Positions 44,561 to 57,420 of a stretch of DNA of 64,000 nt are shown here, in pieces. Numbering within the stretch: the stretch's first letter is position 1; each line of letters starts with the position of its first letter. Position numbers and translations under genes: made by a program. The notes under the pieces were generated by a model. The model was not told the DNA's origin and did no database searches. It saw only the letters and a list, made by a program, of their open reading frames with translations. This DNA is from Gordionus sp. m RMFG-2023. Lineage: Eukaryota > Nematomorpha > Gordioida > Chordodea > Parachordodidae. Location: contig NC_088778.1 of assembly GCF_954871325.1 (NCBI RefSeq), positions 2,265,743-2,329,742 of the forward strand. Reading direction: 5' to 3'.

Positions 44561-46147
44561 ATTTTTTAATAATTATCTGCCTTAGAATTCTATATAGCTA
44601 TCCCAGATTTAATTTATAATATATTGTAATGGAATAAGATAAAGATTAATATAAAAAACCCGAAAAAGTCTTATATTAATATTAATTGCATTCAATAACG
44701 TTTCAAAATACATTTCTAATAATATTTTAATCTATGGATTATTACAAAAATGTGAGCAAATTAATCAGAATCACCTGAGTAGTTTTTGGCGGGAAGAGGG
44801 AGAATTAAGAATTGAGGTTTCCCCATTCCCCAAATCTGTTCTTGTGCTTAAAAAAATTATTATATTATATATATATATAAATATATAATATAGTAGCTTA
44901 CATAAAAAAATCATCTCCTACTCAACGAACAGTCATTAATTGCTCCAATTTCAATTTCCCAACCAGAAAAATAAAAAGAAGCAAAAAGACACTACTATTT
45001 TTTATCAATCAAATTCTCAGCCAATGGACATGTTAAAACACGGTATAAATGTGACCACCTTAACTCTCTTGATTTTTCAAAATATACTGATAATGATCAA
45101 TTTACTCCGGGATATTCTAAAACTTTAGATGTGTCGACCGTTGTAAAGATAGATATTCTATACGATTTATTTTGCCTCTTATATGTCACGCCATTATTTT
45201 ACTTGGAAATTATTTTCAATTCAGATTGGCAAGTTTTAATAATGAATAAGAGGATATGAATCATTAAATATCATTAAATTGAGTTTAATGCATATAGAAT
45301 AATCAAATAAAAAAAACAATTTTAAAATATGGTACTAATTTCCAATGGTATATTTTAGTTAATATATATAGAAATCTAATAAAAGATTAACAAATCTTTA
45401 TCACACAGATCTTTACTACTGAAGAAATGACAAAGGCAGTTCTCATGGATATTTAATTTGGAAAATGTATTTATGCAGGTACCTAAAGGTAACCCATTTA
45501 TTAACATAAAATAGATAAAACCTTTCCATCATTTTATATAATTTATATTATTAAACACAGGGCTCTAAACCAAATTCAAACCAACAAACCCGAGTTAACA
45601 GATTTTCGAAGCACCCAAAAACCCCAGTCCCATATATTTAATTTTTTTATAACTAGTCATTGTCAAAAACCTTTTTCCGCTGTTTTACTAGGAATATTCC
45701 ACCTATCCTATTTGGCATATTAAACTAAATATATTGTAAAAACTTTAAGAGTATAAATATACCTATATCATGCTAAGGTCAGGGTGTAATCAATAAGATT
45801 TAGATTGGTTTATGTTTTGATCGAAGAAACATTTTGTTAATAGTAGATATTTTTTTAAATACAATTATATTAATCAGTTATAATTATTTTATCTTTAGTA
45901 TATATTTTTTAAAGTGTATTGTTTATATAAATTTAAATCAGACCATATTTTTAGTTTAACACAATTTTTTTTTAAGTACGCTTATTGTAAATATAAAAAA
46001 TTTGAATCAGATATTTTTATTTAATATATAATTTTTTTAGATTTGTTTGTTTTGAATAAAACAAAATTTAAATTTAAAAAACAATTTTTTTTTATATATT
46101 ATATAATGATTAAAGGTTTAAAATTGTAAGTTAATTTTAAATTGAGA

Positions 46148-46321
46148 AATGATCTGATATTTTCTAAAAACCCTATAAGATTTTATGAAATAGATTCACA
46201 TGAAGATTGTTGGATTATTGATCTACGAACTAAACTTGCTTTTCTGGGTTTGGATTTAAAAAAAAAATATAATGATGGTCCAAAAAGTGCAAAAATTAAG
46301 CGTTCTTTCACTTTAAAATAA
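46148..46321 (+). other. unknown 57-codon open stretch
   Basis: Open from AAT 46148 to TAA 46321 without an ATG. The translation has protein-like composition (IRFYEIDSHEDCWIIDLRTK, then LAFLGLDLKKKYNDGPK). I recognise no family and find no neighbouring exon. It may be a relic of a transposon or host gene. Confidence 0.25.
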
Positions 46322-46408
46322 ATTTTTAGAGAGTTTTTCCCATCAATGATAAGAACCTTAAGTCATTTTAATTCTTTAATTTTTGTTCAGAAAAATTGGA
46401 ATTAGTTT

Positions 46409-46525
<117 letters not shown>

Positions 46526-46710
46526 CGTTTCTTCGGTCTATCACAACTTTGAAAAGTTAATAGTAATATTTTATAATATAATTTTTTTGCTTTAATGTTA
46601 TGATGGTCTAAATTCAAGAAGGGAGCGGCAAGGGTTTCTCGTGAGGGGGGTGGAGGAGAAAGCGGTATCCGCGTCATCATTAGATAGACATTCGTTTTAT
46701 AATAAAATTA

Positions 46711-48860
46711 CTTAAAATGTCTTCTTGTTGTATCTTCAGATTCAGTTCTGATAGTCTAGAGGGATTCTGATATGTCTAAAAATTAATCAGTGTACAATAG
46801 TAAATGTATTTTTTTTATAGTAAAAATTCGCAGAAAGGTAATCAAATGAATGTTTATTCAGTAATACTTATGCCATTTGCAAGACATTTATGAAAATTTT
46901 ATTTTGTGATAATCACGTGACGGGAATATTTTTAATTTTTAGAAGGCAATTTAAATATTATAACACGTGTTAAACTATTTAAATATAAAAGAATATAATC
47001 TATAATAATCTAAATTGAATTATATCTATTTAATTTAGTTACATTCCATTATTTTTATTTCGTCAAATATTTTCTGGACTTATGTGTGAATAGTAAACGC
47101 AAAGTTGATAATTTTTAATAATCTTGGACAAGTACTATTATAATAATAACCTCAATTCAACAAAATTCAAAAAATTAATAGCTAATTTTATTGATTGATG
47201 GAGAATTGATATCAATGTATTTTATAATAAAAGATGAAAAACAAATTAATATGTTTAAAATAATCTAATCTAATAATGTAAGTTATAATAATAGTAAAAA
47301 AAATATTCTATTAGTAAATTACAATTATATAAAGTTATTAATTCTTGCTATTTTTTATTGATTGAGATTCAAGTTCCCTTTTAGCGTTAACATTATAATA
47401 GGCAGCAAAATGGCCAGTCTATCCTATGCACAGTGTTCAATTAGGGGGTTGTGGATATTGAAAAAATAAAGCTGAGATAATTATATTTTACTATGTTTAT
47501 GGCTAATCTTTGGCATAGGTAGAATCCCGGTCCTAGCAGAGATCTGTTTTCCCAGCTCTTTAAAGAAGGCCAGAGCATGAGAGCTAAACGACGTTAGAGT
47601 CGTAGCGATTAATGGTAGGAATGTATAATTAGCAGGAAGAGATGGCGAATATTTAGCTAGTTTATTCGCCTCGAATTCTAGTATGACAACTCTATTTATA
47701 TTAGAAGGGGCAAGAGGATCGATGCATGAGAAATCTTAGATTAAAAACTCCCCCTCTTCCAAGGGAATCGGAATTGTAAAAGCCAGTAGGTTCGAGGTTT
47801 GATGGAATGCTGGCGGATTTTAAGGCCCTGGCAATGGTATCATGGCATTTTGAATGTCTAATGAATCTACCTCTACAGCGCTTGCTATGTAGAGAGTGAC
47901 GGATTTTGGAGTTGACCGACGTTTGACAAAGGATACATTGATAAGGCATTACCATATCGCAATTAAGTCTAAGTCCTATGGCGCGACGTAGTTCGTCATT
48001 GCTTAGGAGCTGGTCAAGGTTTCGCGATGGGAAAGCTCAAAAATTCCTATCCACTACCTTTGGAAATGGAGAAAAGTAAAGAATGGTCCACTGGTTGGCT
48101 CATCGATTTAAGGAATGCAACGGAGTTGCCAACTAGAGCTTTATCCCAATACTTATGTAGTACCGACTATGGAAGATCGACTAATGAGTTTATTTATATT
48201 TTTGATAAAATAAAATTAATTTTTAATTAGAATTTAACATATTTTTTGTATGGTGCATAATTCAAATAACTTAAAATTTTTGAAAATTAGTCAAACCTAT
48301 ACATAATTCTCTAGACAATAGGTCTTTTTATGATGAGAACCTAAACCCACATAACGCTAAGAATTTGTTCGTTTCAGAATACAAACATGCATATAATTAG
48401 GTAGTAAGTGTTTTACATAATATCTTTTATATGGTGGGCACGATTTCAGTAAGTTAAAAAATAACTAAAAAAAATAAAATGTATTCCTATAATGTAAAAA
48501 TACGTATCCTATAAACAAAATATCTGGTAAGGAAATCTCTAAGACTTATTACAAGATTGAATTCAATATTTAAGTCAAAAATTGATTTCGATTTATTTTA
48601 AGTACATAAGCTTAAACCAAGATTTAAAGAAAAATGTTATTTAGCATATTTTTTATAAAATTAATTTTTACTTTACTTACATATTTTATTCTTTTAAAAA
48701 AAATATAATTATTTAATTGGGTGTCTTTTATCCATCTTGAATATAAATATCGGATGCTTAAGTAGAATATATACCAATAAATATATAGGATTTAGATCTC
48801 CTTCTCTTCTAATCTTATTGGAGAGCTTATAAAAATTAATTGGTAATAATTCTTAGGATT
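46711..48860. other. duplicated upstream region of gene D, interrupted by a non-LTR fragment
   Basis: 46711-47250 and 48230-48860 align with 9330-10530. The part between 47480 and 48230 is a retrotransposon fragment absent from the other copy. Noncoding otherwise. Confidence 0.5.
47480..48230 (-). mobile_element. non-LTR retrotransposon C-terminal fragment
   Basis: Minus-strand frames give, in order, a LLSNDELR-like block, the Cys cluster region with MPYQCILCQTSVNSKIRHSL, GRFIRHSKCHDTIARAL, SIPSNLEPTGF, then WDFSCIDPLAPSNINR, KLAKYSPSLPANYTFLPLIA and ALAFFKELGKQISARTGILP. The final blocks are clearer than in the 43377 copy and show the same family. Frames are interrupted. Confidence 0.7.
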
Positions 48861-48921
48861 TTAATGAATGAATATTAACTACAATTAAAATAAACTATTA
48901 ATTATATAATAGCATGCACCA

Positions 48922-49332
48922 CAGTGGCGTAGCTACTGGGGGGGGGGGTTCATGTTTGGACCCCTCCCAGAGCAATTTTTTTTATAGATTATAAGTTCAA
49001 AAGACTTAAAAGTGATTTTATATAAAATAACTACCATTAATATTTATATTTTTATGGTTTTGATGTTCGTGGAAGGATATTTTGAAATTATCTTGGATAG
49101 TATTATTATAAGTCATTGAAAATAATCTACTAAATTATAATAACATATTATTGATGCATTTAAAAAATATATATTTATTATATATTATCGAAGATATGGT
49201 TATGATTTTTAAGATATACCCGGCCGAAGGCCGGCAAAAGGGCCGAAGGCCCGTTAAAGAGTGTCTGGGGGCGAACCCCACGATTTTATATGTATGAACC
49301 CCCTCTAAGGAAAATTCCTAGCTATGCCACTG
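48922..49332. mobile_element. hAT-type MITE with 8-bp target duplication
   Basis: The ends CAGTGGCGTAGCTAC and TAGCTATGCCACTG are inverted repeats flanked by ATGCACCA on both sides (48914-48921 and 49333-49340). It is 411 bp long, noncoding, with a GC-rich palindromic core (CGGCCGAAGGCCGG, GGGCCGAAGGCCC at about 49222-49255). The homologous site upstream of gene A (about 2545) is empty, reading GCACTATCTAGTGATC. Confidence 0.92.
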
Positions 49333-49340
49333 ATGCACCA

Positions 49341-50031
49341 TCTATTGATCACATCTCACCAAGGATTATTTACTAAAGCGAAAGCTTCGAGTGATAAGTT
49401 TCTGCTTTCCTGCTCCAAATTTTTCAAAATTATTTAAAATACTTTGCGAACATTTTAAATTTTAATACATTTTATTGATATCATTGTATTTATTTACTTG
49501 GTTTAAGTTCTGATAACTACTTTGATAGCATTCCAGGTCAAAATATCTATATATTCCTTGATTGAAAACATTTTTTTCGCCTCATGAGAAAATCATTTTA
49601 TATTTGCGGTATGATATTTCTTTTATTCAAGCCATGAAATTAATCATAAGCATATTTTCCCCCATTATATTTTAAAAAACTAAATAATAGGCTTATAATA
49701 ATCAAACAACTAATAAAAATATAGAAATTGTTCACTTTTGGCTATATTCCACATTACCTTTAAAATTATTAAGAAATATCTACATATATTATTAAGATTT
49801 TTTTTTTAGTTAATAATCTATATATTAAAAAATAATTAATTTTAATTTTTTATATAATTGTAAATTAATTACAAAGCTTAAATATAAAATGCCAATAAAG
49901 ATTTAGTCATTATTATTTATATAATGTTTTTTTATAATGTGGGATTAGGACAAAATTTGATTAATTAATAATGAAAAATGGAATAAATGAACACAAATCA
50001 GCTTTAAAATAATAAAAATTCTATATTAATT
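49341..50031. promoter_or_regulatory. upstream region of receptor gene D
   Basis: Aligns with 3900-4848 upstream of gene A. GAATAAATGAACACAAA at 49981-49997 corresponds to the shared GATTwAATrAACGCAA element. No other feature seen. Confidence 0.4.
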
Positions 50032-53000
50032 ATGACTTTCTCGAATGTTATTGTGGATTTGACTAATAAAGGTTGTTATCATATGCAATCATTAATGAGC
50101 GTTTCTGCCTTAGAAAAATTAGTATATCTTAGAATATTTCCAGCAATACTATTTTTCGGTTACATAGGAAATTCGATTGCTATAATGATTCTATTATACA
50201 AGTAAAATTTATATCTAAAATTTAAAATGATTATCATAAGTAAAACAAATATAGTATAATATTGTATAGATTAGTATTAATTGTTGAGAAAGAGTTTGAT
50301 ATATCTTAATTTAATACTGTATAGATTAGTATTAATTGTTTGAGAAAGAGTTTGATATAACTTAATTTAGATAATTAATAAAATATATTTAATCCTTATT
50401 TTATATTCTCCATCTATTTTTTTATCATTAACTTATTTTTAATACCCATTTGCAATATTAAATTAACCCTATCCTTTAAATAACCTTCAATTAATTACTA
50501 TAAAAAATTATTTTTATATTTAGTATTTAAAATTTTTTCTTGTTATATTACATGTTATCGATTTTGAGTTTATAATATAATATTAAAAATATTTATTGTA
50601 TCATATAAAAAAGGGTGTAAAAACACAATGAAATCAAAAATATATTTTATCAATTATAATAAATGTGCGGGAAAAGTCAAATCATAATTAACATTCTTAA
50701 ATTAAATTTTTAAAAATGAACTAAACAAAATGAGAGAGTTATAACGAATGTGATAATAAAAATTTTCCATTAGTAGATTAAAAATTTGCATTAAAATATT
50801 GGCTAAAGGTGTAGTATTAAACATATATTTTATTGCCTAAAAACTCATTTTTATTTTTATCTTTATATAAAAATATAATATTCAAAATAAACTATAGGGA
50901 TGCAATTAATTTATGAAAAATCCTTACAGTTTAATTTTAGACACTCTTATAATACTATTTATATAAATTTTTTTAAATAAATGATATAATTTTCCTAATA
51001 GATATTTTATTGATGTTGTCAACTTTGCACAAAGATTACTATTAGGTTTTCATGAACGCCCTCAGAATTTCTCTAAAAGATGTAATTTTGTTATTTAAGA
51101 CAGGAGAAAACTTGAAAATTTTTACATTATAAGACTCAGCAGTCATAATACAATTATTTAATATAAGGCATATCTATATACTATTATAAATTATTTGTAT
51201 ATTCTTACTATTAAGCATTTATAAGATGATGCGGAAGAACGCGATACCCCCTTTTAACCTAAATGCACGCGTTCATCATACATTTTGGAATCGATTCAAA
51301 CGTCTTTTTTTCAATAGTTTTTTTTGTTTTTCGCACACGACTTATTCCTTTTCACTGACAAAGAATATATCATCTAGTTTATCTAAAACAATTGGCATCA
51401 ATATCTTTTTCGCTAGTCATTTTAGTTTTAATTTGCTTGCAATAATGCTCCTTACCACGGATCCCTTCTTGGATATTTATTGGAAAAGTTCCTATCACTA
51501 TAAACAAATATGGTTCGGATTCTGGTGGAACAACTACATAGCAAATTATTATCATCCTGCTATTCAAACAGTCATAAATATCAGTTTTTTAATGTCGGTT
51601 TGGATGTGTTATCATAGTTATGCAATGATTACGCACAGAGAACAGCTCAAATACTTCAAGCCCAATTACGTTAAATATACTATCATACTCGCTGTAATAT
51701 ATTCCTTAATTATGTTTTCCCCTATAACCTTTTGGTATAAGATGATAGAAGGAAAATTTTGTGATGATAAAAAAATTGGCATCAAGGTAAAAAGAGGAAT
51801 ATCTTATATAATAAATAACAATTCTGCCTATTATGAGAATTTTTTAAACAACTTACCGTCGACTACATTTTATTTGGCAGTGTCAAAAACATTTAAAAAT
51901 AAATCAGCAGTAATGTGGACCATATATCAAATAGTTAGAGAATTATTTTCTAAATTTATTCCTTTGTCTCTTATGTGTTATGCATATATTAACGTGGTTA
52001 TCAAAAAGATAAAATCTAAAAATATCATTAGAAGCACATCAATGCAATTTAGAAATAATTATCAAGAACCGACCAGAATTTCAATTAATAAAACTATGGC
52101 AATTACCTTAAAAAAATTAACATATTTAAACATTAAGAACTATTTGCAATATTCAAAAAAAGATCCAACATTTAGAGGAGATATCGAAATGGATGATCAC
52201 AATATAATAAGAAACATTAGATCAAAAAATTTCTATAAATCGGAGCCAACGTTACCTATATGTACTGATACGATCTCAAGTAAATAGTGTTTGACTATAT
52301 TTAAAGAAGATATATATATTTGAGCTAATATACTGTAAATTAGTGTTTGCAACGGTCCGGTCTTTTTTTTCTAAAATGGGACCGGACAGATAAACCGTTA
52401 AGTCAAATGAGACCGGACCGTAAGACCATCGGTCCAGTCCGGTCCAGGAGGTCCGGTCTCACCTAAAAAAAATTTTTCATAAAGCTACAAAAGTTTTATT
52501 CTGCATTTAAATTTATTAAAAATGAATAGTTAAACTATTAATATTTCAATTATATCATCAATTCATTTTTATTATATTATACACAAATGCCTAATTAAAG
52601 AAGAATATAAAAAGTAAACTATGAATATTGAATTTAATGAAACAGAAGAATATAAAAAGTAAACGATGAATCAAATATTATAAAGTGTTAGGCATTAAAT
52701 AATCATATTTTATATGTTCATGTACATACACATTAACTATAAAGCAATTTATAGTAAACTTTTATATTCTTTAATCGGTCTTCGGTCGGACCGGACCGGA
52801 CCGTGGGACCGTGTTGTTGGACAGGACCGTCCCATTGGACCAAAAAGTCTAATAAGACCGGACTGGACCGGACCGTCGGTCCGACCGGTCGGACCGGACC
52901 GTTGCAAACTCTACTGTAAATGAACTTAATAATATTTAATATAAATTTTATTAAAAAAACAAATTATTGGGATAAAGGGAAAATGAGTATCGATAATGGG

Positions 53001-53889
53001 TAATATCAGTTTTTTAATAAAAAACATGATTAACCTAATAATTAATTAAATAATTACCTGCCTTAGAATTCTATATAATTATCTCATAGTTAATATAAAA
53101 TATATTTTAATGGAATAAAGGATAAGGATAAAAATTATGACGTTCTATAACATTATTGATAAAATTTTATTATAGATATAATCGTGAAATTGAAAACATT
53201 TATTATGTTTTCTGACATTAATTTCAGAATTGGGATATGAGTAATTATTAGCTTTAGTATTGACTATTTTTTTATATGTATTGTAGGAGATAGAAAATAG
53301 TTTTCTATTAATATTAAATTCTTTGACGTTTTTAAGGTTACATTTTAATATATTTTTACTCTAGGTAATTAATACAAAAATATGAGTAAATAGATCGGTG
53401 GCGAGAAGATGGCAAGAATTAAGAATCCCTCTTTGCCCATTCCCCACATTTGTTTTATTGTTAAAAAAAATTATTATAATTTATACATATATATTTATAG
53501 TAGCTTACATAGGAAAATCATTTCCTACTCAACGAACCATCATAGATTGCACCAATTTCAACTTCCCAACCCACGAGAAAAATAAAAGAAAGAGAAATGA
53601 CACTAGTATTTTTTATCCATCAGATTCTCGGCCAATGGACATGTTAAACAGACACGGTTTAAATGTGACCACCTTAAGTCTCTTGATTTTTCAAAATATA
53701 GTATTCCTGGTGCCAATGATAATGATCAATTTATTCTGGGATTCTTTACAGACTCTAGAAAAGTCTACCGTTGTAAAAATAGATATTCTATATGATTTAT
53801 TTTGTCTCTTATATGTCACGCCATTATTTTACCTGGAAATTATTTTCAATTCTGATTGGCAAGCTTTAATAATGAATAACAAAATATGA
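50032..53889 (+). CDS. receptor gene D: divergent class A GPCR-like seven-helix protein
   Basis: Exons 50032-50201, 51216-52279 and 53501-53889 (TGA) give about 540 residues, the fullest A-type copy. Helix 1: ILFFGYIGNSIAIMILLY. Helix 3 ends FLMSVWMCYHSYAMITHRE, so DRY is HSY. Helix 5: FIPLSLMCYAYINVV. Exon 3 begins with a hydrophilic loop (AYIGKSFPTQRTII...EKNKRKRND), then helix 6 (LLIFQNIVFLVP) and helix 7 with TPLFYLEIIFNSDWQ, where the proline and tyrosine of NPxxY and an FNxDW helix 8 start are kept. A Cys in the second extracellular loop (GKFCDD) and one in the N-terminus (KGCYH) are shared by all copies and could pair. Intron 1 is 1014 nt with a short tandem duplication; intron 2 is 1221 nt and holds a MITE. 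Ligand unknown. Confidence 0.8.
50262..50370 (+). repeat. short tandem duplication in intron 1 of gene D
   Basis: A block of about 55 bp containing TGTATAGATTAGTATTAATT and GAGAAAGAGTTTGATAT occurs twice in succession with two or three changes. It looks like a local slippage or repair duplication. Confidence 0.75.
52341..52913. mobile_element. hAT-type MITE with GGACC arrays, intron 2 of gene D
   Basis: Terminal repeats TAGTGTTTGCAACGGTCCGG and CCGGACCGTTGCAAACTCTA are flanked by the 8-bp duplication CTGTAAAT (52333-52340 and 52914-52921). It is 573 bp and noncoding. Dense clusters of GGTCC/GGACC, alone or in tandem, fill both sub-terminal regions (52350-52460 and 52780-52905), leaving an A+T-rich centre. 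Clustered sub-terminal motifs are typical transposase-binding arrays of hAT elements. Confidence 0.9.
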
Positions 53890-54449
53890 TTCATTAAATG
53901 CAATTAAATTGAACCGATAAAATATGAAAATATGTAAATAAAGTCAAATAAAAATTAATGTTGTAAAAAAAAAGAAGATGAATAATTATTTTTATCTAAA
54001 TCTTTTAGGCTTAATAGTAATTATAATCGAACTCAAATTTTTCTTTGAAATATCTAATAGATAACTCCGTTCATTTTTCATAACATTCTTTTATTCATAA
54101 ATTATATCTTGACATAAGTAGGGAAGACCACGACATTAGTATAGATTATTACTTAATCTACTAATTTATAAAGATTGAAAATTTGAGCTTAATATAAATA
54201 ATTACGTAATGCACTAATGGCTAAAAAAATTAAAAAATATGAAAAATTAATTTAAAATTTTATCGTTTAGATTTATATAATAAAGTTTTGAAATTTATAC
54301 TATTTTCAAACACAACGTTTTTTAAAGCATGAAAATAACAAATGAAGCTTAATATATGTATCTTTCAAAACGCATCGATTTTTAATGAAAACAATTTTTC
54401 GTTTTTTCAATATCAAACTAGTTTGATATTCTTTAACTATTAAAAGCTG

Positions 54450-54620
54450 TCTAAGAAGATTGAGTAAACAATTGTTTTTTAATATTTTCCAAAAATTTAT
54501 ACCAGGTAAAACATAATTAGTTAAATAAAGTATTATAGATGAATTATGGACTTTATATGCTAAACGGTAATTCTAACTAGTTTCGATAGCAATGCTCAAA
54601 GAATTAATTTTTTATTAAAA
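54450..54620 (-). repeat. dispersed repeat, inverted partner of 1930-2110
   Basis: The reverse complement matches about 1980-2110, including CCAGGTAAAACATAATTA at 54507. Unclassified. Confidence 0.55.
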
Positions 54621-54884
54621 TAATTGATAATAATCTTCTAAAATATAATTAGATATTATCGATACCAGTTCTAAAAATATATATCTTACATATTTGTTTT
54701 TAAAAAATTTGATTTTATAATAATAAATAGCGCATTAAAATTCTGATGTATACAATTTTATAAAAAATAATGCTATTAGATAACAATCATAAGGATAGAT
54801 TTATTAACTATTCATTAATAAAATCGTTGATTAAAGTTAAATATAAAATTTGGTAATAATACTACTATTTACTCAAAGTTTTAT

Positions 54885-55330
54885 ATTTAGTGGTAGTGTT
54901 GAGAGATTCCCCGGGTTTTCGCTTGATAAGGTTCCCAATCATTCGTGACCACTAATTCTATCAAATCTTTGAAAGAGTTGAAGATCTTCAAGAGCTAAAG
55001 ATGAAGAAAAATTAATAAGAGATTTCAATATTAAGAGTGAAAAAATGCTTTTGTGCACTATTCTAGGAAATTCTGTTTTGAGGGAAACTCAGGCTTAACA
55101 TATTATAAAGGTTAGTTCTATTATGTTATGTAATGTGACTTTTTTTAAAATTCAATTTGAAAAGTTATTTATCAGGTTCATAGCTATAAGATTGCAGACG
55201 TGGGAATTTTTTTTTTTAAATGCATTAGAATATATAAATACAAATTCATTTAAAAAAAATGTATATTTATTTAATTTCAAATTCCCTATAAAAAATGTAA
55301 TAAATATTTTTTTGCATGATTAAATATTTT
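54885..55330 (-). mobile_element. non-LTR retrotransposon fragment
   Basis: A minus-strand frame reads LQLFQRFDRISGHEWLGTL followed by SSENPGNLSTLP, matching the YIQLLQNADCTSGYEWLEAL and SRNLGNLLSDE region of the copy at 43377-44560. It is short and decayed. Confidence 0.55.
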
Positions 55331-55909
55331 GAAGAATAATTTTCGCAAGTCAATTTTTTTAGTAGCGCTTCAATGCCTTTTTTTATAAATAATATTTCTA
55401 TTAATAATTATTTTCTAAATATTTGCAATTATACCAACATATTTAATATATTTACTTTTACAGAGATATTAAATCACATGAATTATGATTGCACATATAA
55501 TTAATATCATTATTATACAAAGCATATAATAAATTGGGGAGGATCAAATTGTTGAGCAAATAATTTATTGGTATTTGTAAAATTTCCATCCATAATTGAA
55601 ACTTAAATTAGAATATCATAACGTTTGGAAAAAATCCTTCCCAAAATGTTATAACATAATGCAAGAATATATTTACTAAATTTTTATTCATTTGTATTAG
55701 TAATTTGTAATCATTCTTGATGGAAGAGAGTTTTGTTGAGCAAAGTTAAATCGAAAATAAGTTATGCAAAACTCATCTAGCAAGAATGTATTTTTTAGAT
55801 TAAATAAATAAAAAATAGAAATGAATAAAAAAATTAGTTTTAAAATATTTTCTATTGTGCAGATAAATTAAAATTACAAAATATTCATTAACATATTTAA
55901 AAAAATAAT

Positions 55910-56088
55910 GAGGAGTTTTAGAATAATAACCTTTTATCTATATAAATATAAATTTATGAATAACACCTCCTAAGATAACAAAATTTCTGATTCAACCATT
56001 ATCATATAAAGGTGAAATTCATTATTCATTCATCATTGAATAAAGGAGAAAATTCTGATTCCCCATCAATATTTGGGCTATCAGCTAG
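55910..56088 (+). mobile_element. Helitron-family 3' end
   Basis: GGAGAAAATTCTGATTCCCC, a weak CCC/GGG hairpin and GGGCTATCAGCTAG|T end at 56088, matching the 3' terminus of the Helitron at 16126-18483 and, inverted, the element at 20844. The 5' boundary was not found. Confidence 0.6.
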
Positions 56089-57234
56089 TAACTTATTTTT
56101 TTAATAACGGGATCCCTAAGGATATATGTAAACTTGTGGTCACAAAAGGCATAATTTTTTTTATTTATGCCAATGGTTAATAGTTCTTCTATATATACAC
56201 TTCACGATGACTTACAATATTTCCTTGTGTTCAACAATTTCTTGAAATTTTTGAAGTATTAAAATAGTAATTTCTTTCAACTAACAATTCAGCAAGATTT
56301 TGTGCAATAATTAAAATAAAGCATATCTGTGGTTTGCCCATTCCTTTAGTTCAAATAAAGTCAGATGAGAATTGAAATAATTCAATTATTGAAATTAGAG
56401 ACCTTTATGGGCCTCAATTTATTCACCAGGCTCAGATCTAAGTAATCAAAAATTTTGCAGGCCCAGTCCATGTTTAATAAGCAAATCCAAACCCCAGCCA
56501 ATCCTAAGTTTCAAAAACTTTGCCCAAGCCCATTATCCAAAAATTTAATTTATTGTTTTAAATGAAAATAAACAATATTTCAATTATTTAGGCCATCCCG
56601 TTGTTTGCAATATTGAAATTTATTATTATTATATGAAAAAAAATGTAACATATTTTTTAAGTTAGTAACAGTTTAATAGGCTGGATTTTAAAATTTGTAT
56701 GGCCCAAGGCCATTAAATATTTGTATCAAAAATCCAGACTTGACCCAGGCGTGTTAGAAAATATATTATACCTGGCATCTTATAGGTCACAAGCGGCCTC
56801 AATGAATATCTCTGATTGAAATGTTTAATTAAATTACATTTGTTATCAGAAAGATAAAAAAAATTCATTAAAATTAAAAGCAATGTTTGAAAAAAATGTT
56901 AAAAATGTAGAAACAAAAATTTTTATAGAAGCAATGATAGATAATTTATAAAATACTAAAACATAGCAATTTTTATTTTGCTATTTAGTCAGAACTTCTA
57001 AATTGGAATGTTTTCCAATGGATAGAAATTAAAAATATTCACACAAGTAGTAAGATTTAGAAAAGTCTATAGATTTAAAAAAATATAAAAATGTTTCTTT
57101 AAATGAGTTCAAAGTTGTTCAACCAATTAAGCAACTTTAAATTGTTATCTGATGTGTTGAATAAGCAAAATATGCTTTTCACCAAAAATTGGTCTGATTT
57201 CTCTTATATTCATTAAATAATGTAGTGAACTGCT

Positions 57235-57420
57235 ATTATAGCAAGCTTTATTTTTTTTCCTATATCTGCTTATAATGCCAAAGTTAAAAGAATCTTCTCA
57301 TTAATAGTCAAATGAGAGTAATAGATTATCCCTGTTTATTCTGCCAAGATTTCTAAAAATTTTTAGAGAAAAGGCCAAAAAATATATGTTAGTTATATTA
57401 ATTTTATCTAATAAAGAAAT
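57235..57420 (+). mobile_element. hAT transposase scrap
   Basis: A plus frame at about 57253-57315 reads FFPISAYNAKVKRIFSLIVK, resembling the PxSxAxxERxFS dimerisation block of hAT transposases. Little else remains and no termini were seen. Confidence 0.35.

Larger units (their letters stand above)
42750..45259 (+). pseudogene. receptor pseudogene C (A/D type)
   Basis: Only the last ~165 nt of exon 2 remain (42750-42914, with RGNVEMNDHNN as in gene D, and the donor ATCTCAA|GTAATT). Exon 3 (44894-45259) is recognisable from its start after TATAG, through CGTTGTAAAGATAGATATTC, to the terminal FYLEIIFNSDWQ region. It has small deletions, including the helix 6 proline region, that break the frame. 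Helix 7 keeps TPLFY as in D. Exon 1 and most of exon 2 are gone. The intron between contains a pogo-like MITE and a non-LTR fragment. It cannot make a seven-helix receptor. Confidence 0.8.

Noticed and set aside
52714-52923. 69-codon ORF rich in Gly, Pro, Arg and Asp
   Set aside because: It translates the GGACC arrays of the hAT MITE.
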